Shown: in pieces, positions 9,761 to 20,733 of the stretch
How positions within the stretch are numbered: position 1 is the stretch's first letter
How the letters are laid out: each line of letters starts with the position of its first letter
NCBI GenBank assembly: GCA_037953745.1
Contig: JBAKBP010007140.1
Location: 1 to 64,000 of the forward strand
DNA length: 64,000 bases
Direction of reading: 5' to 3'
Source: Lithodes maja
Taxonomy: Eukaryota; Arthropoda; Malacostraca; Decapoda; Lithodidae
Notes under the pieces: generated by a model
Told to the model about the DNA's origin: nothing
The model's input: only the letters and a program-made list of their open reading frames with translations
The model's database searches: none
Position numbers and translations under genes: made by a program

Positions 9761-12118
9761 TATCTCGATCTCGATTGATAATGTGTAGGGCGCTGGACTT
9801 GCGCATATCACACATATAAGGGTATTAGGGTGGAGGATGGGGGGTCAGGATATAGGATGGGGGGAGCTAAGTGGAGGGTTTATGGTGTGTGTGTGATGTG
9901 GGCGAAATGTTAGTTTATTCTGTGTTTGAATGTGTCTAGTGTAGGGCTATTTATTGTATCTTCTGGGAGACTGTTCCAATCCCGTATGGTTCGTGGAAAG
10001 AATGAGTGTTTCTAGAAGTCAGTATTAGTGTGGTATGTTTGGTACTTATGAGAATGTGTGTTACGAGTGTTGCGGGTGTTTGAGTTGTGTAGGTATTCAT
10101 GTTTTTTAATGTCAATATAATTGTGTGTGATTTTATACATTACTGTGAGTCTGTGCCTGAGTCTTCGTGTGTTAAGGGTTTCCATGTTTATTTGATTATT
10201 GATACGGGTTGTGATGCCTGGGGTTTGCGTGTAATTGTGTGTGATGAACCTGGCTGCCTTTGTGTTAATTTTTTCCAGTGTGTTAATGTTAGATTGAGTG
10301 TATGGATCCCATACTGCGGCGCAGTACTCCAGTGTTGGGCGAACAAGGGTGTTATAAGCTATGTGTTTGATGTCTCCTCAAGAACCCTAGTGTGCGGTTT
10401 GCCTGACTTTGTATGTGATGAATGTGGGTGTTGAATCTTAGGTTGGTGGAGAGGTGGAAGCCAAGATATTTGTATGAAGGAACTGATTCTAGTGGTTGGT
10501 TGTGTAATGTGTAATTGAAAGTGATGGGTGATCGGGAGCGGGTAAAGCGGAGAAGTTTACATTTATCCGGGCGGAAAGACATCTGCCAGGTGTTCTCCCA
10601 ATGTTCGAGGGTGTTTAAGTCTTGCTGGATAAGTCCACAGTCGTCTCTAGTCAGTATGGGCCTAAACATCAAACTATCGTCGGCAAATAGTCTAGTAGAA
10701 GAGTTAGGTGTTGACAGAGGAAGGTCATTAATATAAAGAAGGAAAAGAAGAGGGCCAAGAACGGTGCCTTGTGGGACACCAGAAGAAACAGGGACAGAGT
10801 CTGAGGAAGAGCTGTCAAGGAGTACTCGTTGAGTCCGTTTTGTAAAGAAATTAGTGATCCAGTGAAGAGTAGGTCCAGTTATACCGTAAAAAGCTAATTT
10901 ATGCTGAAGTCTTTTGTGGGGTACTTTGTCAAAGGCTTTGGCGAAATCGAGGACAATAGCGTCAACCTGTTTAATGTCTCGTCGGTCCAGTTGTTTAGTT
11001 ATGTCATGATATGTGGCAATGAGTTGTGATTCGCATGATCTTTTGGGCCAAAATCCACGTTGTGTGTCAGTAAGGATATTGTTTGCGTCTAGGTGATTCA
11101 TAATGCGTTTATGTATAATGTGTTCTAAAATTTTGCATGGGATGGATGTGAGTGAGATGGGTCTATAATTCTTTGGGTCAGTCCTGTCACCTGTCTTGAA
11201 AAGGGGAGTGATGTTCGCACAAAGCCAGTCAGGTGGAAGGATGCCTGTGTGAAGTGACTGAGTGAAGATGCTTTGCAGGATGGGGGCAAGGATTGAGGAA
11301 CAATTTTTAAGGATGAAGGCAGGGATGTTGTCAGGACCAGTGGCTTTGTTTGTGTCAAGTGTCTCTAGTAGTTTTTGTATGCCGTTCGTCGTTATGTCTA
11401 GGTGGGGTATGGGTTGGTAGGGGTTTTCTGGCATGTTAGGTATTTGGTTGTTTTCTTGTGTGAATACTGATTGGAAATTAGTGTTGAGTATCTGTGCTTT
11501 GTGTTCTGGAGTGGTTTGTAGAGTGTAGTTGTTGTCTTTAAGTGATGTGATGGTGGTGGTATCCTGCCTGTGCGACTTGACAAATTTGAAGAAATGTTTG
11601 GTGTTGTTTCTGACGTCTGCGAGATAAGAAGCTATGTGTTTGCGTTCCGTTTTTTGTTTATGTTTTTGGCAAATGTTTTTTTGGTGTGATGTATATGCGG
11701 TCCAGTTTTCAGGTGTGTTGTGTGTCTGCGCGCGTTTATAAAGTCTTTGTTTTTTGCGATGTTGTCTACATAGATTCCTGGTGAACCATGGAAGAGTATA
11801 TCTACTTGATGGGTTTTTTTGTGGTATGTATTTGTGCATGGCTGTATGGATGGTGTGTTGCAAGTTGTTCCAGTTTGTTAAGAGGGGTCTTGTGTGTGGG
11901 TCTGTTATAAAAAAAGTAATTTTTGAGTTTAGTCAAGTCTTGTTTGATCGCGTCTAAGTCAGCTCTGGAGTAGATAAAGATAGGTCTTGGTCGCTGTTTT
12001 TGTCTAGTTGGTCGGAGATCAGCGTCAACAAGTACAATGTCATGGTCGCTCAGTCCTGGAACAACTTGTGTGTTTGTTATGTGAAGAATGTTGTTAGTGA
12101 GAAATAGGTCTAAGGTGT
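9761..12118 (-). mobile_element. 5'-truncated non-LTR retrotransposon inserted in Gypsy pol
   Basis: The Gypsy pol frame stops at about 9761 and resumes at about 12118. The intervening minus-strand sequence begins inside an endonuclease domain and continues through a reverse transcriptase to a GT-rich 3' region ending in a TCTCGATCTCGAT tail. The 5' truncation inside the endonuclease is the usual outcome of target-primed reverse transcription. The target duplication is not clear (perhaps only GTA). The family looks like the Jockey/CR1 group. Confidence 0.8.
9910..12118 (-). pseudogene. Non-LTR ORF2: partial endonuclease plus reverse transcriptase
   Basis: Minus strand. 12118-11870 encodes the end of an EEP endonuclease (DLFLTN..., then PGLSDHDIV). 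The RT is open from 11863 to 10352, about 500 codons, with KATGPDNIPA, a NYRPISLTS motif, DFAKAFDKVPH, SGVPQGTVLGPLLFLLYIND, the catalytic FADD, and KYLGF near its end. After a frameshift near 10360 the thumb and C-terminal region (RPTLEYCAAVWDP, then DWNSLP) continue to a stop at 9910-9912. A second frameshift near 11865 separates endonuclease and RT. Apart from the 5' truncation and these two shifts the coding sequence is well kept, so the insertion is fairly recent. Confidence 0.88.
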
Positions 12119-12234
12119 AGCAACAAAGGAGGCTCATAACATCTGAAAAAGCCTGGTCACACTCTGTGCTCCACTTAAAAGGTTTATCTTTCTGAAGCAA
12201 ATTAGTTAGTGGGGCAAGCACGGTGGAGTATCCC
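12119..12234 (-). pseudogene. Minus Gypsy pol: short RT/RNase H connection fragment
   Basis: Minus-strand residues APLTNLLQKDKPFKW and CDQAF are the classic Gypsy connection between RT and RNase H. The piece is isolated by the non-LTR insertion on one side and the TTAA MITE on the other; pol sequence on the far sides of both fits the expected continuation. Confidence 0.85.
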
Positions 12235-12871
12235 TTAACCCGGGAACTGCCGGGAGACTCTTAAGAGTTCCCCCGGCGGACTGCGGGAAGACTCTTGAGA
12301 GTAAGTAAAACAAAAAATCAACTTTTGACATCGAAAACAAATTATTTTTTTTATTTTTATTTTTTTATTTTTTTTTATTTGTTTGGCCCCTGGGCCATGC
12401 AAAATCTCAGTCCTCTACCTCCCCTCCTTCCCCACTTTCCTCCTCTCCTTCAGTTATCACCTATTTTCCCTATTATTCCCTTATTCTGAGGTATATTTTC
12501 GTGCTAACATTAGCGAGTTGCAAGCAGGGTGTTGTCATCACTGATGGCAAGCGAGTGCAAGAGAGAGAGAGAGAGTATCGATCGACTGTGTCTCAGTGGC
12601 CTTGGGGGAAATTGGCGGGAAAGCAGTTTGCCTCACCCATACATTATACAACTCGCGGGCTATATCTCCGATTTTGACCATCCAAACGCTGTTTTCACTC
12701 GTTTTATTGTTGTTTCAGGTTAATACCTTTATAATCAACCCATAATAGGCGCATATGGATAATTATTAATGCTATTAATGGTACAATGAATATTTTAGTG
12801 ACGGAAACACCTCAAATACGTCAGCACAGGGCGACGTTTCCAATTACCCCCATGCGCACTTGTTAGGTTAA
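12235..12871. mobile_element. TTAA MITE, ~630 bp family, copy A
   Basis: Bounded by TTAA at 12235-12238 and 12868-12871 and inserted in the Gypsy RT, whose conserved residues resume at once on each side. One end begins TTAACCCGGGAACTGC and carries two CTCTTAAGAG-like palindromes about 36 bases apart; the other begins TTAACCTAACAAGTGCGC. Homologous in opposite orientation to copies at 35038-35655 and 51930-52500. The CCCGGGA.CTGC end is also the right end of the piggyBac elements, pointing to shared transposase recognition. Contains a T-rich run and a CT/GA-rich stretch but no gene. Confidence 0.9.
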
Positions 12872-14091
12872 TGAACCGGCGGTAGTAGCCTATCATTCCC
12901 AAGAAGCGTTGCAATGCTTTCTTGTTATGTGGCACCCGGAACATTCGTATAGCCTCCACCTTTGCCTGAGGAGGACACACCTGGCCGTGGCCAACCACAT
13001 AGCCTAAGTATTGCACACGTGCTTGTACAAACTCACACTTGTTCAAGTTGACAACCAAACCAGCCTCAGACAGTTGCTTAAACAATTCACCCACATTTTC
13101 TAGATGTTCGGTCCAGGTGGTGTAAAAAAACAACCACATCATCAATGTAGACCAGACAATTAGGCACGCCATGTACGACACGATCCATTAACCGTTGGAA
13201 CGTGGCAGGAACATTTTTAAGTCCATAGGGCATGACTTGGCACTGATAAACTCCCCCACCCACAACAAAGCTAGCGATCTTTTTAGCCCGTTCGGTCAGT
13301 GGAACTTGCCAGTATCCCTTGACTAAGTCTACCTTCGTGAGGTACTTAGCAGCTCAAATCCGGCCTACTGAGTCATCAACTCTCGGTAGCGGGTATGTAT
13401 CAGTCTTGGAAAGAGTGTTTACTTTTCTGAAATCTACACAGAAGCGTATTTTTCCGTCGGGCTTAGGCTGCAGAGTGACGGGGCTTGACCATTCACTCCA
13501 ACCTTTTTTAATTAACCCCTTCTCCAACATATAGCTTAACTCTGCATTCAATGCAACCTGCTTTTGCGGATTAACCCTATACGGTGATAATTTTATGGGT
13601 TTATGATCCTCCACATCAATGTCGTGCACCGCCCACGAGGTTAACCCGGGTGCATCACCAAACACGAGTGGGAATTGCCATAAGGTTTCCAACAACTCTT
13701 CCAACTGCTCCGGAGACAAATAAGACAATTTCCCCCGCAGGGCCAGGTACCCGTTCTCTCGCCAAGTCCCTTCCGGCACAGCCTCACCAGGGAACAACTC
13801 CCTCTCCTCCTTCTGCTCCTCCTTCGTGCCTTGTACAACAAGGACGGGGCTTCGAGAAACGGCATCCTGGTCCCTGGGACCGGAAAGTCGGGGAGAGTGC
13901 AGCAAGGTGGGGTCGAGAGGCACCACGGGAGCTGTGCCTGGCCCCCCCGCAGTGCATGAACCCACAGCCTCAAGACATGGGTTATCCAACCACCGTCCAC
14001 CAAGCCCGGGCGCACCCTGCACCTCCGACTCCGAACCCCCAGTCAGTAGTATAGGCAGGAAAGTCCTCATACTTGACTCATCTTTCTTCAC
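12872..14091 (-). pseudogene. Minus Gypsy pol: reverse transcriptase
   Basis: Read from 14091 down, a variable spacer leads into the RT: KLSPYRVNP, SSPVTLQPKPDGKIRFCVDFR (block 1-2), PLPRVDD, an MPYGLKN.PATFQRLMD block, the catalytic YIDD at 13138-13149, then NLNKCEF and YLGYVVG and IGYYRRF. A frameshift at the short T-run near 13128 and another near 13350 break the frame. Upstream of this RT, with only a stop between, lies the integrase C-terminal region, giving the order integrase then RT. Confidence 0.9.
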
Positions 14092-14100
14092 TCTCCCAAG

Positions 14101-14961
14101 CTAGGCGGGTACAGTGGCACAAACTGCCTCAGACAACTCCCCCTCACCACACAAAGGCAACTTATTGGCGCCCTGGCCACTCTCCCGGCTAGTCCCTTTA
14201 GGTGACATAGCCGGTGGGCCCGGCGCCCAATAATAACGCTTCAGCATGTTGACGTGGCAAAGCTGGTGGGACTTACGTCTGTTAGGTGTCTCAATCAGGT
14301 AATCGAGAGGGCCCACTCTCTTACTCACATGGTATGGGCCGCTAAATTTGGCTGCTAGAGGTTGACCTTGGACAGGCAACAGTACTAGGACTTCATCACC
14401 CACTGCAAATTCTCTGGCTTGTGCTTTTAAATCATACTGCTGCTTCATTTTACTCTGTGCAACATGAAGGTGGTCTTTTGCAGCTTTAAGGGCGGCATGC
14501 AATCTTTCCCTGGTGCGAGTCACGTAGGCTAGCAAACTCTCTTTAGTCTGGGCTTTCCCGCTCTCCCACGCCTTTTTAACCGCCGCCAGGGGCCCCCTTA
14601 CCCTATGTCCAAACACCAGTTCGTTAGGCAAGAACCCAAGTGACTCTGTCGGTACCTCCCGCACCGCAAACATAATAAATGGAATAGCCACATCCTATTC
14701 TTTGGCTTTCTCCAAACAGAACTTTCGGATCATAGTTTTCAGGGTCTGATGTTGTCGCTCGAGTGCACCCTGTGTCTGGGGATGGTAGGCACTAGACACA
14801 ACATGTTTTATTCCCAGTTCTTGCAAAGTGTTCCCAAACAGATTAGACATGAAATTTACTCCCCGATCGGACTGAAGTTCTTGTGGCAGCCCGAATCGAG
14901 TGAAAAATTCGAACAGTTTTCGCAGCACAACCTTGGAATGCAGACTAGAAATTGGAATAAC
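14101..14961 (-). pseudogene. Minus Gypsy pol: integrase core end and C-terminal domain
   Basis: Minus strand from 14961: the second half of the integrase core (FFTRFGLP, SDRG.NFMS, HHPQTQG-type motif reading YHPQTQGALER), then the C-terminal GPY/F-like domain (VGDEVLVLLP, KFSGPY, IETPNRRKSHQLCHVN). A stop splits it near 14692. The first half of the core is at 31242-31404, beyond the BEL insertion. The domain ends at 14101 and the RT region starts 10 bases later on the same strand. Confidence 0.9.
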
Positions 14962-14966
14962 CTCTG

Positions 14967-15523
14967 TGTCGGGAATAGGGTAATGATCCCGACAGTTTTA
15001 GGTTCAATAGGGCATTTGAATTTGGCGGTATCGTATCGCATGTACGATTTCGGCTAATTCTTTGTGTATTGTAGTTTATTATTAAGTGTAGGTTAAATAT
15101 TAACTGTAATGTATAAATATCTACATCAGCTCTAGATGTATCATGAAACCAAGTTATGGGTTATAATTATTATGAGCCGGCAGACATATGTAATTTCGCT
15201 TAGCGATCGGACGCCAGCCCATTAGTCTCTCAATAACCACCATACAGCCAACAACTTCCCCCCGGCTCTTGACTCACCTTTAGTCCACCATGAACTACCA
15301 TTGATAATATATAACAACAGTCCTATCAGCTAAGTTCATTATGTATCGATATTGTACTATGTAAACATTCCTACATGTCATGCAGATGAATTAGCAGTGT
15401 GAAATGGGACCGGACTCCATCTATTAACTTCGCCATATTGGTAATTAACATTTTAACTATTTGTTGGGATATTTTCATGTACCAGTGATATGCAATTTAA
15501 CCTCTTTATCTAAATTCCCAACA
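14967..15523 (+). repeat. 5' LTR of BEL element 1
   Basis: Starts TGTCGGGAATAGGG and ends ATTCCCAACA. Nearly co-linear with 30667-31236 and 44938-45501. The GTCGGGAATAGGG start and TATTCCCGAC-like end are mutually inverted over about 10 bp, and an internal GGGTAATGATCCC also forms a small hairpin. Confidence 0.92.
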
Positions 15524-15528
15524 AATAA

Positions 15529-15546
15529 TGGTCCTTCGAACCCAGG
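15529..15546 (+). other. Primer-binding site of BEL element 1
   Basis: TGGTCCTTCGAACCCAGG, five bases after the LTR. Its complement ends in CCA and contains GGGTTCGAA, the T-arm signature of a tRNA 3' end, so it fits a tRNA primer. Which tRNA is not decided here. Confidence 0.8.
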
Positions 15547-16178
15547 GGCTTCATATATTGCCGTAGTAACGTTATGTTTACTTCCATGACGCTTGTGGGC
15601 TTACAAATGGCTGCCGCCTCACGCGATGTTGGGCCGACTGCCCTTTCCCTAGTGTAGCCCCAGCTTTTTCCCTCGTATTTTTTTCCAGATAGGCACCGTC
15701 CCTATACTTTTTTGGGGCTGGTTTCCATTTTTTGGGGGGCATGTGTTCCTTGGCGTTTTTTGGAGGGTTAGCTGGGCTGGTGATAGGGGTGGGGGTAATT
15801 TCGCCGGGTACCATTTCGCGCTCTTAGGCTAGGCGTGGCCCCCGAGTGTCTGTGGTTACATTTCATTTTTCTTTGGTAGTCTGGTGTTCTGGATGTGTTG
15901 TCATTGAGGGACTCGATTTACATTTTGCTGGTGGGGAGGGTTCTCATGTGAACTTGTTTGATTCATATTCATAACATAGCCTAGGCCTAGTTGATCATAG
16001 TTACGGTCATGAGGGTCGGTCTTTGTTAATTCCTAAGCGATTGACAGTCAATAGTCAGACCTCATGATTGTGGCTTGAGCAGCTGGGCTTACCTATCAAG
16101 GGTTTCCCTTAGTTCTTTCTTCACCTTACCCTATATATTTTGAATGGATACAGACTTTCTTTCTGTGTTTCGTACGAA
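15547..16178 (+). other. Leader region of BEL element 1
   Basis: Untranslated leader shared with BEL element 2 (38880-39470): both contain TACAAATGGCTGCCGCCTC and a run of T/G-rich sequence. No gene. It ends with a motif (16025-16065) repeated before gag. Confidence 0.7.
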
Positions 16179-16984
16179 ATGGCTCGAAGGAATCATCCCA
16201 CAGCCGCGTCAGGGAGTGGCATTCGGGTAAATTTTATACATTCCACCTCGTATAATCAGAGCCCGGGAAAGGTCATGGGTATATTAGACCACAGTTTTGT
16301 GAGTCGCCTAGGGGTCTCCCGCAGCGAACTTTACGACCCGGGTTTTGTTTTGACAGCGTTTAGTGCCCCAGGAGCCACTCTCGATAACATAACATCAAAA
16401 CCAGCGTGGGATGATCTTTTGAGCATAAGGCCCGAGATCACAGTCTTGGTGTTGGGCGGAAATGACATAGTTTCTGGGGTAGTCCCACAGGAGCTGGCGA
16501 CCAAAATCAAGGATTTGACCTTTGAAATAGAGGCAAATACGAACGGTCGCTGTCTCGTACTGGGTATAGAGCAAAGGGAGTCTCCTCGGGGTATTCCGGC
16601 CGATGAGTATCACAAGGTCAAAAATTCAGTGAATGCTCTCCTCAAGAGGAAGCACAAGCACCTTGGTGATAGATTTTCCCTATATAGTTTCGGGAGCCAA
16701 TACATGTCCGAGGACGACGTCCACCTCACTCATGAAGGCAGCGATCGTTTGTTAGCCCAGATCATCAAGATGGTAAGGGACTATCTTGCGTCGCAGTAGA
16801 CAGTCTCCTCATGGATAGCCCCAGTGTACCTTATGTTGTTTCCGAGTAGATAACTTCCTTTGCCAAGTAATTTAGATTAAGGGGGATGCAACTATTAAAT
16901 AATTTTCTTGAGTTATAACTTTTCATTATGAACGTTTGCCGCTGTTGATTCCTAAGCGTTTAACAGTCTGTAGTCGGACCTCAT
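16025..16984 (+). repeat. Direct repeats (~41 bp) flanking the accessory ORF
   Basis: A segment containing ATTCCTAAGCG, ACAGT, TAGTC and GACCTCAT occurs at 16025-16065, before the accessory ORF, and again at 16944-16984, just before gag. BEL element 2 has the first at about 39360-39401 and a shortened second at about 39476-39505, with only about 75 bases between. Confidence 0.8.
16179..16799 (+). CDS. SGNH/GDSL-hydrolase-like accessory protein of BEL element 1 (206 aa)
   Basis: ATG at 16179 has a purine at -3 and G at +4 (ACGAAATGG); the frame is open a further 13 codons upstream but has no ATG there. The protein carries an SGNH-like series: ILDHSFVSRL with Ser39 (block I, where the usual Gly before D/H is Asp), SAPGAT around Gly65 (block II-like), VLGGND at 92-96 (block III GxND) and DDVH at 179-182 (block V DxxH). 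Related SGNH-like ORFs are known in some retrotransposons and invertebrate repeats; the substrate is unknown and hydrolysis is inferred. It lies between the 5' LTR and gag and is absent from BEL element 2. The frame is intact although the neighbouring gag-pol is broken. Confidence 0.7.
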   Translation: MARRNHPTAASGSGIRVNFIHSTSYNQSPGKVMGILDHSFVSRLGVSRSELYDPGFVLTAFSAPGATLDNITSKPAWDDLLSIRPEITVLVLGGNDIVSGVVPQELATKIKDLTFEIEANTNGRCLVLGIEQRESPRGIPADEYHKVKNSVNALLKRKHKHLGDRFSLYSFGSQYMSEDDVHLTHEGSDRLLAQIIKMVRDYLASQ

Positions 16985-17020
16985 AGTAGTTTATACCATT
17001 ATTAGAATAATAATTTAACG

Positions 17021-20000
17021 ATGACAGAATTAAAGAAGCTTAAGATTTTGAAGGGAGGGATGAAGGGAAGTTAAATAGGTGTTTAAGAGATCTTGATGAA
17101 TTTTTATTAAGTGCCTCGGCTGATCTAATTAAGAATAAATTTGCTACTGTAACTAAATCGCTAGCCAGTTATGATAATTATGCTCAGCAGGTATATGGTT
17201 TATTGACAAGTACTGACGATGTGGAAGAAGAAATGTCAGCAGATCTTGAGTACGTTGAGGATGTTAATACAGCCTTAGCCAGACTATCTTCCACACAAGA
17301 AACACACCCTGTTAAAGATACCGGTACACCAAAGGCGACTGGCTTTAACCTGCCGAAGCTTACTTTGCCTACCTTTTCCGGGGATTCAACTACCTGGACT
17401 GGATTTTGGGATATCTTTGAGTGTTCCGTCCATCGGAATAAAACACTCACATCCATCCAAAGGTTCACCTATCTCCGTGGCCAATTGAAAGGGGAGGCAT
17501 TGAAGTTGATCGATGGGTACAAGCTAGAAGCTAGAAGCTACAAGCTACAAGCTACGAGTCTGCAGTGGAGTTGCTGAAAAGAACTTACGGGAGAGAGGAA
17601 GTCATCAAGACCGCATTAATTACTAAATTCTTCACTCTAGATCCTCCATCCTATGATGTGACAGACCTAAAGGAGTACTATGCCTCCTTTGAGAGCCTCC
17701 TCCGATCTATGGAGACAATGGCCATCACCAAGGAGGAAATATTTAGTGTAAATATCTTGAACAAGATACCCTCTCCCCTAAAGGAAATCGTAAGACGACA
17801 ACTAAGCGACTCTCCACTCAACTTGGAAGCGTTGGTGCAGGTGTACCAGACTGAAGTGTTTAACATGGAGACTACTGGACAATACCGACCCGTGGAGATG
17901 TCGCCATCCACTGCAGCTTTCCCGGTACAGACTTCTCCTAAACAGAAAAGGCCAATATCATTAGGTTGCAAGTTGTGCAGTGTACACGGTCATCTGTGGT
18001 ACCAGTGTCCTAAGTATCCTAAGGCTACACAGAAAATTGGCAAGGCTAAATCGCTTAATTTATGTACCAGCTGTCTGGCAAGAGACCACTTCAATAGTAC
18101 TTGCACCAATTCCTACATCAAACCTTGTAAGTATTGCAAGGGGAAACATTGGTTTTCCCTTTGCACCCAGTCTGATCGGCACGATGGCAAAGAAAAGGGG
18201 AGAACCCCCAAAGAGTCACATGAGAAAGGTAAAAGCGAGGGTAATAAAGTATCTGCCATGTCCATTGCTTCTCGGGAATGTCAATTGCTTCCTACTATGA
18301 TGCTGCCAGTAGTGGGGAGTAATAATAAGCCTACAATGATGCGCACCTTACTCGACCAGTGCTCACAGAGGTCATTCGTTCTGCAGTCATCATTACCCCA
18401 GCTCAAGTGTACCAGCAAGGGTCAAGAGAATTTGCATCTCCATGGTTTCACTGGTGAAGTAGATTCCAGTGACTATGATATAGTGGAGATTTCCTATGTT
18501 ATAGAAAAAAGGTATGTCCCATCAAGGCTGTTGTGGTCGACAAACTACCCAGTTTCTATATAGCATCAGAGATTCAACCACATTTGAAATATCTCAGAAG
18601 CTATAAACTGGCTGATGATCAACTCTCTGCTAACAATGGAATTATGCTACTGGTCGGAGCTGATTATTACTACGACCTAGTTCACCCTGGATATCGGCGG
18701 GTAGATAAGCTAATAATGCTCCCCACGATCCAAGGGTATGCCATTTCTGGATCCTATGCCACTTTCTCTCAAGACACACAGGTGGAGGTGGTTACGGTCC
18801 TCAAGGTAGCAGTAAGCCCCATAGATAAATATATTAGGCTATATATGTGCCTGATAATACATGTACCGATATAGATAAGCTATGGGACTTGGACAATATT
18901 GGAATTGACCCACTTGAACTTGATCGGGAGTCCAAGCTAGCGTTGAGCTTGTATGAAGAGACTGTAACGTATGACTCTGGCAGGGGTCAGTATGTGGTAA
19001 GGCTCCCTTAGAATGATAATAAGAGTAAATTACCTACTAATTTCCATCTAGCACTTGGTAGATTACGTGGCCTTCAGAAGCAGTTTGTCAAGGATCCAAA
19101 TTATTGCGAGACTTATGCTGCAGTACTAAACGAGCAGGTATAACGTGGATTTGTGGAAAGAGTAGATCTCAGTGAGTATGGGGATAACATCCATTACCTT
19201 GCTCACCATGGGATTAAAAAGGACAGTTCCACCACTCCTGTTCGTATTGTGTATGACTGCTCTGCTAAATCCAGTGATCGCTCCTATAGCCTGAATGATT
19301 TTCTGTACACTGGTCCATCCCTGGTCTCTGATCTCGCGCAAATTATGTTACGCTTCAGATGTCATAACTTTGTGTGGGTCGCCGATATTGAGAAGGCCTT
19401 CCTGATGCTTTAACTCCATCGTGAAGACAGGGACTCGACAAGATTTTTATGGCCACGGGACCCAATGGATCTAGATTCAGAGTATCTGGTATACATATTC
19501 CGAGTCGTCTTATTCGGGGTGACCTGTTCCCAGTTCCTTCTCAATGCTACTATCTTGCGACATCTTGAGGAGGCTGGACTAGATCCTGACTTCAAGAATG
19601 AGATCAAGCAGGGGATCTATGTGGACAATCTTCAAGGCACTGGAGACGATGAAGATTTATTGCTCGAAAGATGCTGGGAGATCCGCGATATATTTGCCAT
19701 ATATATATTTACTTGAGTGAATGGGCCACTAATAGTGATCTTTTGAAAGGTCAATTTGCTTCTGACGGTGTAGCTACTGTGAATAGTGAGGTGAAGTTTT
19801 TAGGCCACAAATGGGACACTACCACAGATTGTATATCCTTCTGTCACACCCCATGCGGCAGTGAGATTATGACCAAGCTTAACTGCTTAAGCTTGTCAGC
19901 GAGGTTGTTTGATCCCCTAGGTTATTTGCTGCCTGTAACTATCCGTGCTCGTATGTTTTTACAGCAACTGTGGCGGCTAAAGCTAGATTGGGATACGCCA

Positions 20001-20729
20001 CTCCCGACTGAGTTACAAGATACTTGGCGGCTAATTCAGTCGGACCTTTCCACATGTTGCAAGGTCCAACTTAATCGTCAGGTTATTAGTGGTCAACAGG
20101 TGGATCTACATGCCTTTTCTGATGTTAGTAATAGTGCGTACGGTACTGCCATCTATTTATGCAATGGTAGTGGAGCATAACTAGCTATAGCAAAGGCCAA
20201 GGTAGCACCTATTAAGAAAATTACGGTTCCTAAATTAGAACTTACTGCATTGCTTCTGTCTGCTCGTCTAGTAAAATTTACGTTGGATGCTTATACAGAC
20301 ATACTGCGGATTAATAACGTCTATGTCTGGAGCGACAGTCAGATAGCACTTTCTTGGGTACACAGCCAGAAGGTGTTACCTGTTTATGTGTCCAATCGCA
20401 CTGATGAGATGCATAACCTAGTTCCTACAGCTCAATTTCGCTATGTGAGCACCAAGGATAACCCCGGTGACATAATTTCCCGAGGGATCTCGGCGCAACA
20501 GTTTCCGTCATCCTCTATTTGGTGGCAAGGACCTACATGGCTTAAGTCTCCAACTGAATGTCCTCAGGATTTCAAGGAATGAATATCTAATCCTTCAAGT
20601 AGGCCCCAATATGATGTGTTAAGTAGTTCGACAGTGAGTACTACACATCAGGATAACAAGTTGGTAGAGTGGGAACGTTATGGCAGCTATGATCAAGTAA
20701 TACAGGTATTTGCATGGATATACCTTTTC
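17021..20729 (+). pseudogene. BEL element 1 gag-pol, 5' part
   Basis: Begins ATGACAGAATTAAAG like the intact copy at 39539. A missing T near 17071 shifts the frame in the first 20 codons. Recognisable in order: gag DUF1759-type LPKLTLPTFSG, three Cys/His knuckles (18 kb), a protease region with LLDQCSQRSF, RT with YDCSAKS and IYVDNLQ, and RNase H with HAFSDVSNSAYG and WSDSQIALSW. Frameshifts and stops occur near 17560, 18510, 18840, 19010, 19410, 19710 and 20180. A short AGCTA-rich tandem expansion lies at 17525-17560. The plus Gypsy interrupts it at 20733. Confidence 0.92.
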
Positions 20730-20733
20730 ATTA

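Noticed and set aside
10099..10434. Cys-rich plus-strand open frame of 111 codons
   Set aside because: Antisense to the RT C-terminal region, with no start context or motif.
13584..14054. Pro-rich plus-strand open frame
   Set aside because: Antisense to the Gypsy RT spacer on the minus strand, where conserved motifs are visible.
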